From an uncultured Myxococcales bacterium (GTDB taxonomy: Bacteria > Myxococcota_A > Bradymonadia > UBA7976 > UBA1532), in the NCBI GenBank assembly GCA_903847385.1, contig CAINDO010000135.1, forward strand, positions 1 through 40,544: a stretch of 40,544 bases of DNA, written 5' to 3'. Every line of letters starts with the position of its first letter. The first letter of the stretch is position 1. The notes below the pieces were generated by a model. It was not told where the DNA came from and ran no database searches. It worked only from the letters and a program-made list of their open reading frames with translations. Positions 16,669 through 26,195 of the stretch are shown here, piece after piece. Both the position numbers and the translations under genes were made by a program.

Positions 16669-19600
16669 ATGCAGACCGGACCGCAGCGCCTTCGCTTTCG
16701 GCGATTCACACTCTTCTGGGCGCTGTGCGCCCTCGGCGCGCTCGTCGCCGTCGGTTGCTCCGAGCTCGCGGCGACCAACCCGTATGACCCCACCGCGCCC
16801 CGCACGCAGCAGGCCCCGGGCGCGGTCACGGGTCGACTGGTCCGCCCGCCGGGTCACGACGCGTCGCGCCTCACGGCCGCGCACGTCGACCTGCTCGGTG
16901 GAGGCGATGGCGGGGCGGCCGAGGCGGTGGCGAGCACCGTCGTCGACGCCGCCGACGGGTCGTTCACGGTCACGGACGTGACCCCCGGCGACTACTTCGT
17001 CACGTTCGTGGTCCCGGGATTTCGCGCGCCGCCGTTTCGCCTGGTCGTGGGGATCGGCGAGACCGTCGCGCTCGGCGACGTCGCCCTCGAGGTCGCGAGC
17101 CGGTCTTCGTCGATCACGGGCGTCGCCCGCCGCGCCGGGGCGCCGGACGATGGACATGCGGGCATCGCGGTCGAGGCCCTCGGCACGCCCTTCAACACGG
17201 CCACGACCAGCGCCGGGGCCTTCGAGCTGCCGGTGACGGAGGGCCAGTACACCCTGCGATTCAGCCTCGCCGGCTACGCGTCGCAGACCGTGCCGGTCGG
17301 CCATACGCTCGTCGCTTCCGAGACGTTCGCGCTCGAGAGCGAGGTGGTCCTCGAGGGCACCCCCGGGAGCGTGCGCGGCACGCTCATGGTCGAGCCGCGA
17401 TTCGATGGCGCGCTCTTTCTGCCGCAGGCCGTCGTCACGCTGGCCTCGCGGGATGGCATGGCCGGGCCCACCACGGTCCCCGACACGCTCGGGCGATTCG
17501 CGTTCGCCGACGTCGCGGCCGCCGACTATACCCTGCACGCGGAGTTGCCCGGCTTCTTCCCGCTCGACGTGCCCATCGACGTTCACGTCGGGCAGGTGAC
17601 CGAGGTCGGCCCGCTGACGCTCTTCGCCGAGGGCGACGACTCGAGCTTCATCGCCGGGAGCGCCCGCCTCCAGGGCAGCCCCGACGGCGCCCATGGCGGA
17701 ACGCGCGTGCAGGCGATCGGCACGCCCTATGTCGTCGAGACGACGGACGATGGCGCCTTTCGCCTGCCGGTCGCGGGGGGGCGCAGCTACGATGTGAAGG
17801 TCTCGCACGCGGGCTATACCGAGCACGTCGCCCCGGCCATCGAGGTCGCGGCCGGTGCCGTCGTCGAGCTCGCCGAGGTCACGCTTCAGGGGCAGCCCGG
17901 GCGCGTCTCCGGTCAGGTGCAGCTGCCCGACCGCTTCATGGATCGCCTTCAGACCGTCGACGTCTGCCTGCTGCCGGCGGACGCGCCGACCTCGGACTGC
18001 GTCGCGCCGGCGGGTGAGGCGCCGGGCGGCGAGGTCTTTCAGCACGAGCAGCCGGGCGCGGATGGTCGCTTTCTCTTCGATGCGGTGCCTGCGGGGACCT
18101 TCGCGCTGGTGGCGGTGCTGGATGGCTTCGAGCCGTGGCGCGACGAGCTGGAGGTCTTCATCGGACAGGACGTGCGCGGTGGCCGGATCGTCCTCGTGCC
18201 GAGCAACGCGCAGGGCTCGATCTTCGGCTTCGCGCGGCGCGCGGGGGGCGGGGCGGGCGGTCACGCGGGCACGAACGTCTCCGCCGTGGGCACGCCCTAT
18301 GGAACCCCGACCAACGACGACGGCGCGTTCGTGCTCGCGCTGCCGGCGCGGAGCGCGGGCTACACCTTGCGGTTCTCGCGACCCGGGTACAACGAGGAGA
18401 CGCGAAGCGTGGACACGTTGCCCGACGGTGCGGCGGTCGAGCTGCCCGAGGTCGTGTTGACGGGACAGCCGGGGAGCATCGAAGGCACGGTCGTGTTGCC
18501 CGCGCCGGATCCCGTGGCCGTCGACTCGGCGACGGCGCAGCGATTCCTCCCGTTCGGTGAAGATGCGGCGCCCTGCGGCGGCGACGCCGAGTGCGATGGA
18601 CCGGCGCGGTGTGTCCTGAACTTCTGCCGGACGGCCATCGACACCGCCGACGTCGACGCCTCCGGGCACTTCGTCTTCGCGGGCGTGGCGGAAGGCGCGT
18701 ACACCGTCGGCGTTCGGCTCGACCGTTTCCACCCGGCCGCCGTCGACGTCCGCGTCGAGGTCGGCGGCGCCGCGTCCGTCGGCAGCCTGTCGATGGTTCC
18801 CTTGCCCGCGCAAGCGTTCATCCTCGGGACGGCGCAGCTCGCCGGCGGGGCGGTCCACGACGGCATCGTCGTCACTCTGCGCGGCGCGGCGTTCGACACC
18901 ACGATGACCCCCGAGGGGCGCTTTCTGCTGGCCGTCCCGGTCAGTGAACGCGGCTATACGCTCGACGTGTCCCGACCGGGCTATGGCACCCAGAGCGTCG
19001 TCGTCGGCGCCCTCGGTCCCGGGGAGACGTTCGAGCTCGTCGAACCGGTCGTGCTCACGGGGCAGCCCGGGCGTCTGCGCCTGGTCGTCGAGCTGCCGGA
19101 GGAGTTCGTCGACCCAGACCTGATCCTCCAGGCGGCCGTCGAGGTCTCGAGGTTCGATGCCGCCAACGAGCTGGTGCTGGAGCGCATCTCGCCCGTGCCC
19201 CAAAGCGGCGTGGTGGTCGTGGACTTGCTGGCCGCCGGCAGCTACGTGCTCCGGATCACGCATCCGGGCTTCGACACATCGTTCCGGAGCGCGCTGCTCG
19301 AGGTCGGCGGCCAGGCGGATCTGGGCGTCGTGCATCTCTCCCTGCCCGGCAACGCGCAGCGTTCGCTGGTCCGTGGCACGGCCCAACTGCGGTGCAACGG
19401 GCCATGCAGTTACGGCGGCATCCGCGTGGAGGCGGCCGGGGTGCCCTTCGTGACCTTCACGAACGAGCTCGGGCGGTTCGAGCTGGCCGTGACGGACGGC
19501 AGCTACACCCTGGTCGCGAGATACCCCGGGTACCAGCAGGCGGGCCCGCCTCGGCTCGTCGTGGTCTCTGCGGGGTCGAATCTGGTGGTCGACGAGGCCA

Positions 19601-22600
19601 TCGAGCTCGTCGCGGCGCCGGGCAACGTGACGGGCCGGCTCCTGTTGCCCCCCGGCTTCGACCCGCAGGTCGTGCTGCCGGCGGCGCTGGTGTCGCTCGC
19701 GCCGGGGCAGGCCGTGACCGCCCCCCTGGCCAACGGTCTGTTCTTTCTGCCCGCCGTCGAGCCGGGACGCTACGACCTGCAGGTCGACCTGGGGGGCTTC
19801 GTGCCCCTCGTGCTCCCGATCACGGTCGGACCCGGGCAAGAGGTCGACCTCGGTGTCATCGCGCTGTCGGCGCTCGGCGGTGAGCGCCTCTCGGGGATCG
19901 CGCGGCTGGCGGACGTGGACGATCCGCTCGGGCACCGGGGCATTCGGGTCGAGGTCCTGAACACTCCGTTCGAGACGCTGACGGACGACGACGGCGCCTT
20001 CGACGTCGCCGCGATCCCGGGCGATGTCACGCTGCGGCTCACGCGGGCCGAGTATCGACCGCTCCTGGTGGCGGTCGAGGACCTGGGCAGCGGTGAAGTG
20101 CGCCCGCTGGCGGGCCGGTCGACGCTGGACATCGCCCCCGCCGGTGTGTCGGGGCGAGTCTTGCGTCTGGACGCCGACCGGGTCGCGCTCCCGGCGGGCG
20201 GGGCGACCGTCTCCCTGCTCGATGCGCAGGGCGGGGTCGCCGACACGGCGCCCGCCGGAATCGACGGGAGCTTTCGCTTCACGAATCGGCGGGCGGGCGA
20301 ATACACGCTGAGCGTTTCGCGGCCGGCCCATGTGTCGGCGTTTCGCAAGGTGACGCTGCGGGCGGACGAGGTCGCGGGCCTCGACGACGTCGTGCTCGAC
20401 CTCGAGCGTGGGGCGGTCGCCGGCGTCGCGCGGAGGCTCGCTCAACCGGGTCTAGGGGGCGTCACCGTCGTGCTGCGGCGGGCACAGCCGCTCGAGGGCG
20501 TCGGTGTCGAGCGCGTCGCGCGCTCGGCCGCTCCGGGGGACCGCTACGAACTCAATGGCCTGCCGGCGGGCATCTACGACGCCTGGGCGCTGGCCGAGGG
20601 CGCCGTGACCGTCGGCCCCGTCCGCGTGACCATCGAAGCCAATCGCCGCGCCGTCTTCGACGCCGCCCTCGTGGGGCGGGTCCATGCCCTGAGCGTGCCG
20701 GCCCATGTGTCCCGAAACCCGGTGAACGCCACTTTGACCGGCGATCCGGATCTGACCCACGCGCGGCTCTGGCTGGACGCCGAGAGCCCGCCGGCCAACC
20801 TCGCGTTCGCGCCGCTGCCCGCCGATGGCCGCGTGGCGCTGCCGGTGCTCGGCGAGGGGGCCCACGTCGTGCGCGCCCAGATGGCCACGGCGGCTTACGC
20901 GCAGGGTGCCGCCGGCGATCCGGCCAATGGTTTTCTGGCGGCGGTCTCGCCCACCTTGCGGGCCGAGGTCACGCTCGACTCGACGCCGCCGAGCGTCGCG
21001 TTCGCCCGGGTGAACGATGGGGCCCCGTGGGTGTCCTCGGCGGCCGTCGAGCTCACGATCACCTGCCTCGACGCCGGGGCCGAGTCCGACGGCCTGACCC
21101 TCACCGTCGTCGGCACGGACGGCGCCCATGCCGATGGCCCCCTGCGACCCCTGATCGCCCTCGCGCTGGTCGGCGCGGATGGCCCGCGGTCGCTCTCCGT
21201 GAGCTGCACGGACGCGAGCGGCAACGAGTCCGAGCCCGCGATCCTCGACGTCGGCCTCGACCGCGCCGCGCCGACGGTGGTGGCCGGCAGCTTCCGCCTC
21301 AACGGCGGTCAGCCGAACGAGCCCGCGCGCAGTCGAATCGCCACCGCGCGGTTCCAGGTGGCCGACGCGACGAGCGGCGTCGGGGGCGTCGCCCTGTCGG
21401 CCACGCAGATCGATTGCGCTGGAGCGGCGTTCGTCCCGGCGGGGAACGGCACCCTGGAGTGGCTGCTGCCGGACGTGCAGGGGCCGCGGTCCCTGTATCT
21501 GTGCGTGCGGGACCGCGCGGGCAACGTGAGCGCCGCCGTCGAGTCGGTCAACGCGCTCTCGCTCGACACGTCGCCGCCGAGCGCCGGGGTGCTGACGCTC
21601 GCCGGGGGCGCGCCGTTCACCCGGGTCGCGGGGGTGACGCGCGCGCTGGGCAACGTGGAGCCGAACACACGCATCCGGCTCTCGGGCGACCTCGCGCCGA
21701 ACCAGACCGGCCCCTACACCCTGGCGCAGCTCCCCGATCCGCTGGTCCTCTCGGCGGGGCAGGGGCTGAAGAGCGTGAGCGCGGTGCTCGTCGATGACGC
21801 GGGCAACGAGTCGCCGCCCTTCTCCGATGTCTTGACCCTGGACTCCGTCGCCCCGCTGTCCGGGACCGTGTCGCTCGCGGACGGCGCGTCGACGGTGAAC
21901 ACGCGGACGATCCCCGTGAGCGTATCCGGCACGGACGCCGACACCATGATGCTCTACGAGGTCGGGGCGAACGCGGCCTGCGGCGACCCGGTCTGCGGCG
22001 AGCCGCGCTTCGTGCCGCTCTCCTCGTCCTCGACGCTGACGCTCTCCGAGGGCCAGGGGGAGAAGCGGATCTGCTGGAAGTTCTGCGACCTCGCCGGCAA
22101 CGGGACGGCCGTGGGGATGCGCGCGCCCAATCTGAGCCTCGGCAACTATGTCGCGCGGCCGACCCCGGTGATCACCGGCATCGACCCGCAGGCCGTCGTG
22201 GGGCTCTCCGCGGATGCCTCCGCGCCCATCGGTCTGTTGGGGCGCGGGATCTCCGCGAACACTCAGGCGCAGGTCGGCGAGTTCCTGCTGGCGTGCACGA
22301 GTGTCGGCGCGGAGAGCTGCCAACCCGACGCTGCCGGCGGGTGCGCGGCGGGCGCGGGTGTGTGTGGGCAGACCTGCGCGGAGCGGTGCGAGATCCGGCT
22401 GCCCCCCGAGGTCTCGCGACGCGCCGGCACCTACGTCGTCCGGCTCGTCACGCCGGCGCCGGTCGTCGATGGCCTGGGCACGTCCATCGGTGTCGGTTTT
22501 CTGGACGTCGTCGCGCCGTTGCCGCGCATCATCAGCACCAGCATCGGCGGTGTCATCCAGGACGTCGCCGCCGGGGGCCCCGTGGCGCAGTCGCTGGCCA

Positions 22601-25530
22601 TGGACGTCACCGGCCTCGACTTCCTCGACAACGTGACGCTGCGCCTCGGCCCGAACTACGCGCGGGTCCGGTCGATCACGCGAGACGCCGTCGATCCGCG
22701 CCTGTCGACGGCCCGGATCGAGGTGAGCACCGAGAACCTGCTCCCCAGCGACCTGGAGGACGCGGACTTCATCGCGGAGAACCCCAGCCCCGGGGGCGGC
22801 GCGTTTCCGCCCCGGCGGTTCGGCCTCAACCCGCGCCTGACCGCGTGTCCGGACGACGACGTATGTGTCTCCAATCTGCGCCGGACGCGGGTGTCCCTGC
22901 CCGACGGTCGGGGACGTGCGCAGGAGTATCGCCCGGGCAGCGCGGCGGACTTCAGCCTCCTGCGCTGGAGCGGTGGCACCGGGGCCCGGGTGCGCTCCTC
23001 GGGGGGACAGACCGCGGCCCGCGTGGTCGGTCCGTCCGGCGTGCTCCCGCTCCCCTGGCCGGCGCGCGGGACGGTGCGGCTCGAAGACGCGCTCGGGACG
23101 GGACCGATCACGGCCCTCTCGCCCGCCTCGCGGCGAAACGATGGCACCTTCGGGCCCGCGCTCGGCTCCCCGGCGAGCGCGCCGACGGGGGCGTTCGCGG
23201 TCGGTGACGTCGATCTCGACGGGTTTCCCGACGCCGTGCTCCTGCACGCGGTGACGCACTCCGCCTCCGTTCATCTCGGCGCCGGCGATGGCACGTTCAA
23301 CCTGGCGTTCGAGATGGCCATTCGCCCCGGCAATCTCGCCGGCGGGGCGCACCTGAGCGACCTCGACGGCGACGGATTCCTCGATCTGGTCCTCAACGAT
23401 GGCACCGTATACTCCGGTCTCGGCGACGGTCGTTTCCGGGAGCGGTCGTCCGCGGGCACGACCTACTTCGTCCGGGTGGGCGACTTGAACGGCGACGGCG
23501 CCCCGGACCTCGTCTTCGCGGTCTCGGAGGCCTTCCTCGTCGCGGCCGTGTACGTTCGGCTCGGCATCGGCGATGGCACCTTCCGCGACGCGATCCGGGC
23601 GCAGTGCGGTCGCTTCGGGAACGTCACCGATCTGGCGGACCTCGACGGTGACGGCGCCCTCGATGTCATCGCCACGCTCGAAGCGGGGCTGAGCTGGCTG
23701 CGCGGCAACGGTGACGGCACGTTGCAACCGCCCGTTGCCATCGACGCCATCGTGAATCCCGCCATCGGCTCGACCGCGTTCGGCGACCTCGACCTGGATG
23801 GTTTCGTGGACTTCGTCGGGCTTGCGTCCGCTCGGCTCGTCGTGCGCCGGGGCCTGGGCAACGGGACCTTCGTCGCCGCGCCGGACGTGGGCCTGCAGCT
23901 CGCCAATGGACCCTTGCTCACCGCGGGCGCACCTGTGTTGGCGGATCTGAACGGCGATGGCTTTCTCGATCTCACGATGCCGGATGCGTCGTTCTCCGTC
24001 GTGTTCCGCGGCAACGGAGACGGCACGTTCGTGTCCCCGGTCGTGGGAGAGCTCGTCGATGTGCTGGGCCTCGGGGCGTTCGCCAAGGCCGTCGCCGACG
24101 TGGACGGAGACGGTGCCCTGGATCTCGTCTCGGCCGGGTCCGGGCGCGACGTCCTCACGGTGCGGTTGGGGCGCGGGCGCGCGGGCGGCGCCGGGCGGCT
24201 GCAGACGCTCGCGTCGAACTTTCCGATGCAGGTGCTGCTGCGCGACATGAACGCGGATGGCCGCAACGACCTGCTGGTGCGCTCCAACGCGAACCTCTCG
24301 ATCCGCAGCGGGCAGGCCGGCGGGGGCTTCGCTCCCGAGACGCTCCTGCCCGCCGGGCCCTCGCCGTTCGCCCTGGCGGTCGGTCACATCAGCGCCGACG
24401 CGCGGCTCGACTATGTGGGCGCCAGTGTCGACAACGGCAGCGTGTCGGTCGGCCTCCAGAACCCCGATGGCACCTACGCGCTGCCGGTGGAGTACAACAT
24501 GGGCTCGGGCCGCGCGGTCGCGCTCGGCGACCTGAACGGCGACGGACGCCAGGACGTCGTCGTGAACGGCGCCGGCGGCCTCGGTGTGCGGCTGGCCATT
24601 GCCAATGGGACGCTGGGGCCCCTGACCAACTATCCGGCCGCGGATGGCGCGGTCGCGCTCGGGGACTTCGACGGAGACGATCAGCTCGACGCCGTCGTCT
24701 CGGGGGCGTTCTACGCGGGGGGCGGCGACGGCACGCTCGGGGCCGCGATCCCCATCGACGCTCGGGGCAGTTGGCTGGTCCCGGCCGACTTCGACGCCGA
24801 CGGCGACCTCGACCTCGTGACCTGCGGCGGGCTGGTGGCTTACCTGAACGACGGCCACGCGCGCTTTGCTCAGTCGCACCGCGACGACACGAACCTGGGG
24901 TGCTGGGACCCCATCGTCGCCGACGTGAACGGTGACGGCCTGCCGGACGTCGTCGCCAGCTCGACCGACCACATCTCCATGCGGGTGTACATCAGCACCG
25001 GGGGTGGCCGCTTCACCCCCGCCGGGGACTTCCGGATCGGCAAGGACATCGCCAGCGTCGCGGCGGCCGACGTCAACGGGGACCGCGTGCTCGACATCGT
25101 GGCCGGTCACTCGCAGCTCGGTGAGCTCACGGTCTGGGAGACCCCCACCGCGAGCACCTGGGCGCAGGTGTTCAGCGAGCTCGCCGCGCCGCGCACGCCC
25201 ATCGTCGGGCCGGAGAGCACCTTCGGCGCGCGGCAGGCGATGCAATTCATCGACAAGCTGGCCGTGCGCGTGCGGCTCGAAGGGACGAATCTGCAGAACC
25301 TGCGCCTTCGACTCCGAGCGCCCGACGGCCGGGAGGTCCTGCTGGACAACGGCGCGGGTTGGGCCAATCGGACCGTGTGGCGGGCGAACTACACGAACCT
25401 CGCCGCCCTGCAGGGCTGGCAGCCCGAGGGAGACTGGACCCTCGTGGTCCAGGGCGGCGCGAACGCGCAGGCCGTGCTGAGCGACTTCGCCGTGGTGACC
25501 CACGGCAGCTTCACTCGCCCGGCGCCGTAG
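16669..25530 (+). CDS. Giant lipoprotein: carboxypeptidase-regulatory repeats, Ig-like, FG-GAP repeats and P-domain-like end
   Basis: One open frame of 2953 residues. A signal peptide ends in a lipobox LVAVGC (Cys30), so the protein should be lipid-anchored and exposed at the surface. Residues about 50-1340 hold alternating beta-sandwich repeats of carboxypeptidase-regulatory type. One class is marked by 'IxGxARxxG..GxxVxAxGTPF..TxxxGxFxLxV...YTLxxxxPGY', the other by 'GxVxGxLxLPxxF'. About 1435-1825 are four Ig-like units beginning LDxxPP, then a TIG-like domain (about 1830-2010) with clustered Cys. Residues 2165-2830 contain fourteen FG-GAP/VCBS repeats, most with a calcium-loop DxDxDGxxD (for example DLDGDGFLDLV); two are degenerate. 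The last 110 residues resemble a proprotein-convertase P-domain (PEGDWTLVVQ). GGAGCG precedes ATG 16669. Adhesion or polysaccharide binding is likely; no enzyme domain was seen. Confidence 0.88.
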   Translation: MQTGPQRLRFRRFTLFWALCALGALVAVGCSELAATNPYDPTAPRTQQAPGAVTGRLVRPPGHDASRLTAAHVDLLGGGDGGAAEAVASTVVDAADGSFTVTDVTPGDYFVTFVVPGFRAPPFRLVVGIGETVALGDVALEVASRSSSITGVARRAGAPDDGHAGIAVEALGTPFNTATTSAGAFELPVTEGQYTLRFSLAGYASQTVPVGHTLVASETFALESEVVLEGTPGSVRGTLMVEPRFDGALFLPQAVVTLASRDGMAGPTTVPDTLGRFAFADVAAADYTLHAELPGFFPLDVPIDVHVGQVTEVGPLTLFAEGDDSSFIAGSARLQGSPDGAHGGTRVQAIGTPYVVETTDDGAFRLPVAGGRSYDVKVSHAGYTEHVAPAIEVAAGAVVELAEVTLQGQPGRVSGQVQLPDRFMDRLQTVDVCLLPADAPTSDCVAPAGEAPGGEVFQHEQPGADGRFLFDAVPAGTFALVAVLDGFEPWRDELEVFIGQDVRGGRIVLVPSNAQGSIFGFARRAGGGAGGHAGTNVSAVGTPYGTPTNDDGAFVLALPARSAGYTLRFSRPGYNEETRSVDTLPDGAAVELPEVVLTGQPGSIEGTVVLPAPDPVAVDSATAQRFLPFGEDAAPCGGDAECDGPARCVLNFCRTAIDTADVDASGHFVFAGVAEGAYTVGVRLDRFHPAAVDVRVEVGGAASVGSLSMVPLPAQAFILGTAQLAGGAVHDGIVVTLRGAAFDTTMTPEGRFLLAVPVSERGYTLDVSRPGYGTQSVVVGALGPGETFELVEPVVLTGQPGRLRLVVELPEEFVDPDLILQAAVEVSRFDAANELVLERISPVPQSGVVVVDLLAAGSYVLRITHPGFDTSFRSALLEVGGQADLGVVHLSLPGNAQRSLVRGTAQLRCNGPCSYGGIRVEAAGVPFVTFTNELGRFELAVTDGSYTLVARYPGYQQAGPPRLVVVSAGSNLVVDEAIELVAAPGNVTGRLLLPPGFDPQVVLPAALVSLAPGQAVTAPLANGLFFLPAVEPGRYDLQVDLGGFVPLVLPITVGPGQEVDLGVIALSALGGERLSGIARLADVDDPLGHRGIRVEVLNTPFETLTDDDGAFDVAAIPGDVTLRLTRAEYRPLLVAVEDLGSGEVRPLAGRSTLDIAPAGVSGRVLRLDADRVALPAGGATVSLLDAQGGVADTAPAGIDGSFRFTNRRAGEYTLSVSRPAHVSAFRKVTLRADEVAGLDDVVLDLERGAVAGVARRLAQPGLGGVTVVLRRAQPLEGVGVERVARSAAPGDRYELNGLPAGIYDAWALAEGAVTVGPVRVTIEANRRAVFDAALVGRVHALSVPAHVSRNPVNATLTGDPDLTHARLWLDAESPPANLAFAPLPADGRVALPVLGEGAHVVRAQMATAAYAQGAAGDPANGFLAAVSPTLRAEVTLDSTPPSVAFARVNDGAPWVSSAAVELTITCLDAGAESDGLTLTVVGTDGAHADGPLRPLIALALVGADGPRSLSVSCTDASGNESEPAILDVGLDRAAPTVVAGSFRLNGGQPNEPARSRIATARFQVADATSGVGGVALSATQIDCAGAAFVPAGNGTLEWLLPDVQGPRSLYLCVRDRAGNVSAAVESVNALSLDTSPPSAGVLTLAGGAPFTRVAGVTRALGNVEPNTRIRLSGDLAPNQTGPYTLAQLPDPLVLSAGQGLKSVSAVLVDDAGNESPPFSDVLTLDSVAPLSGTVSLADGASTVNTRTIPVSVSGTDADTMMLYEVGANAACGDPVCGEPRFVPLSSSSTLTLSEGQGEKRICWKFCDLAGNGTAVGMRAPNLSLGNYVARPTPVITGIDPQAVVGLSADASAPIGLLGRGISANTQAQVGEFLLACTSVGAESCQPDAAGGCAAGAGVCGQTCAERCEIRLPPEVSRRAGTYVVRLVTPAPVVDGLGTSIGVGFLDVVAPLPRIISTSIGGVIQDVAAGGPVAQSLAMDVTGLDFLDNVTLRLGPNYARVRSITRDAVDPRLSTARIEVSTENLLPSDLEDADFIAENPSPGGGAFPPRRFGLNPRLTACPDDDVCVSNLRRTRVSLPDGRGRAQEYRPGSAADFSLLRWSGGTGARVRSSGGQTAARVVGPSGVLPLPWPARGTVRLEDALGTGPITALSPASRRNDGTFGPALGSPASAPTGAFAVGDVDLDGFPDAVLLHAVTHSASVHLGAGDGTFNLAFEMAIRPGNLAGGAHLSDLDGDGFLDLVLNDGTVYSGLGDGRFRERSSAGTTYFVRVGDLNGDGAPDLVFAVSEAFLVAAVYVRLGIGDGTFRDAIRAQCGRFGNVTDLADLDGDGALDVIATLEAGLSWLRGNGDGTLQPPVAIDAIVNPAIGSTAFGDLDLDGFVDFVGLASARLVVRRGLGNGTFVAAPDVGLQLANGPLLTAGAPVLADLNGDGFLDLTMPDASFSVVFRGNGDGTFVSPVVGELVDVLGLGAFAKAVADVDGDGALDLVSAGSGRDVLTVRLGRGRAGGAGRLQTLASNFPMQVLLRDMNADGRNDLLVRSNANLSIRSGQAGGGFAPETLLPAGPSPFALAVGHISADARLDYVGASVDNGSVSVGLQNPDGTYALPVEYNMGSGRAVALGDLNGDGRQDVVVNGAGGLGVRLAIANGTLGPLTNYPAADGAVALGDFDGDDQLDAVVSGAFYAGGGDGTLGAAIPIDARGSWLVPADFDADGDLDLVTCGGLVAYLNDGHARFAQSHRDDTNLGCWDPIVADVNGDGLPDVVASSTDHISMRVYISTGGGRFTPAGDFRIGKDIASVAAADVNGDRVLDIVAGHSQLGELTVWETPTASTWAQVFSELAAPRTPIVGPESTFGARQAMQFIDKLAVRVRLEGTNLQNLRLRLRAPDGREVLLDNGAGWANRTVWRANYTNLAALQGWQPEGDWTLVVQGGANAQAVLSDFAVVTHGSFTRPAP

Positions 25531-25844
25531 GGGCCCGAAGCGTCCCGGGAGGACCCTCGCCGGGGAAGTTCGAGGACGATGAAATCGCGCGGAAACCACT
25601 TCGGGGCCAGGGGCATCCTCTCCCCGTGGCCCCCGGTGGCTTTGAGGCGCGCCGCCCCGCGACTCGGCCGAAAAGCCGGGGGCCACTTTATCTCCGACCC
25701 GGTGGGCATCGCCTTGACGAGCCCGCCCGTCCGACGCCAGACTCGTCTCGACACCATGACGAGACCGGTGAGGGACACGGCCCGACGACCCGGCGCCAAC
25801 CCCCGAAAGGGAAGGTGGTAAAGCCGTGTACGATGGAGCCGGAC
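25531..25844. other. 314-bp interval after the giant gene
   Basis: I see no convincing gene here. It contains G/C-rich short inverted repeats, among them GTCTCG and CGAGAC flanking nine bases around 25750-25770, and the phrase GTCTCGACACCATG that recurs with two extra bases before the ATG of the next-but-one gene near 26183-26198. A CCC-CGAAA-GGG mini-hairpin lies near 25800-25811. The promoter of the downstream small gene is expected in this stretch. Confidence 0.45.
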
Positions 25845-26183
25845 ATGGGGAACAATCTCAGGCGGCAGCGGGTCAAGCGGGCGCGGGCGCAGACACGGGC
25901 GTCGCAGGCGGAGCGGGATGAGGCGGCGTGGCGTGAGCGCGTGGCGACGGCCCGTGACGCACCGGAGCCGGAGCCGCGGCGCTTCACGCCCTGGTGCCCG
26001 ATGCCGCACGCGACGAGCTTCGGCGCCGCGCTCTACGGCGCATCGTGGCGGGCGTTGCCGTTGTGGCTGAAGATGCTCGACTATCGCGAGCGGCAAGCCG
26101 CCACCGCCGAGGTCTGTGCCCAATACGACGCACGGCGCCGGTCGCGCGCCGAGTCGCCCGCCGATGGAGCGCGCGTGGTGTAG
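25845..26183 (+). CDS. Hypothetical protein, 112 aa
   Basis: The frame starting at ATG 25845 has GGAG nine bases upstream; ATG 25833 in the same frame is an alternative. The N-terminal third (MGNNLRRQRVKRARAQTRAS) is strongly basic and helical. A Pro-rich turn follows, then PRRFTPWCPMPHATSFGAAL and WRALPLWLKMLDYRERQAAT, an amphipathic region with several Trp. No signal peptide or clear transmembrane segment. I do not recognise the family. The stop is 12 bp before the next ATG, which itself lacks a good ribosome-binding site, so the two are probably translationally coupled. Confidence 0.5.
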   Translation: MGNNLRRQRVKRARAQTRASQAERDEAAWRERVATARDAPEPEPRRFTPWCPMPHATSFGAALYGASWRALPLWLKMLDYRERQAATAEVCAQYDARRRSRAESPADGARVV

Positions 26184-26195
26184 TCTCGCGACACC

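Noticed and set aside
16618..25686. Very long antisense open frames (about 1275 and 1744 codons) opposite the giant lipoprotein gene
   Set aside because: Their translations are Arg/His/Gly/Glu-rich without any fold or motif, and they mirror the third-position GC bias of the real gene, which has signal peptide, repeats and ribosome-binding site.
25780..25845. Possible cobalamin-type riboswitch (AAAGGGAA followed by GGTGGTAAAGCC)
   Set aside because: The match is limited to a few short words; the conserved GCCACTG region and flanking stems are absent, and the downstream genes are unrelated to B12.
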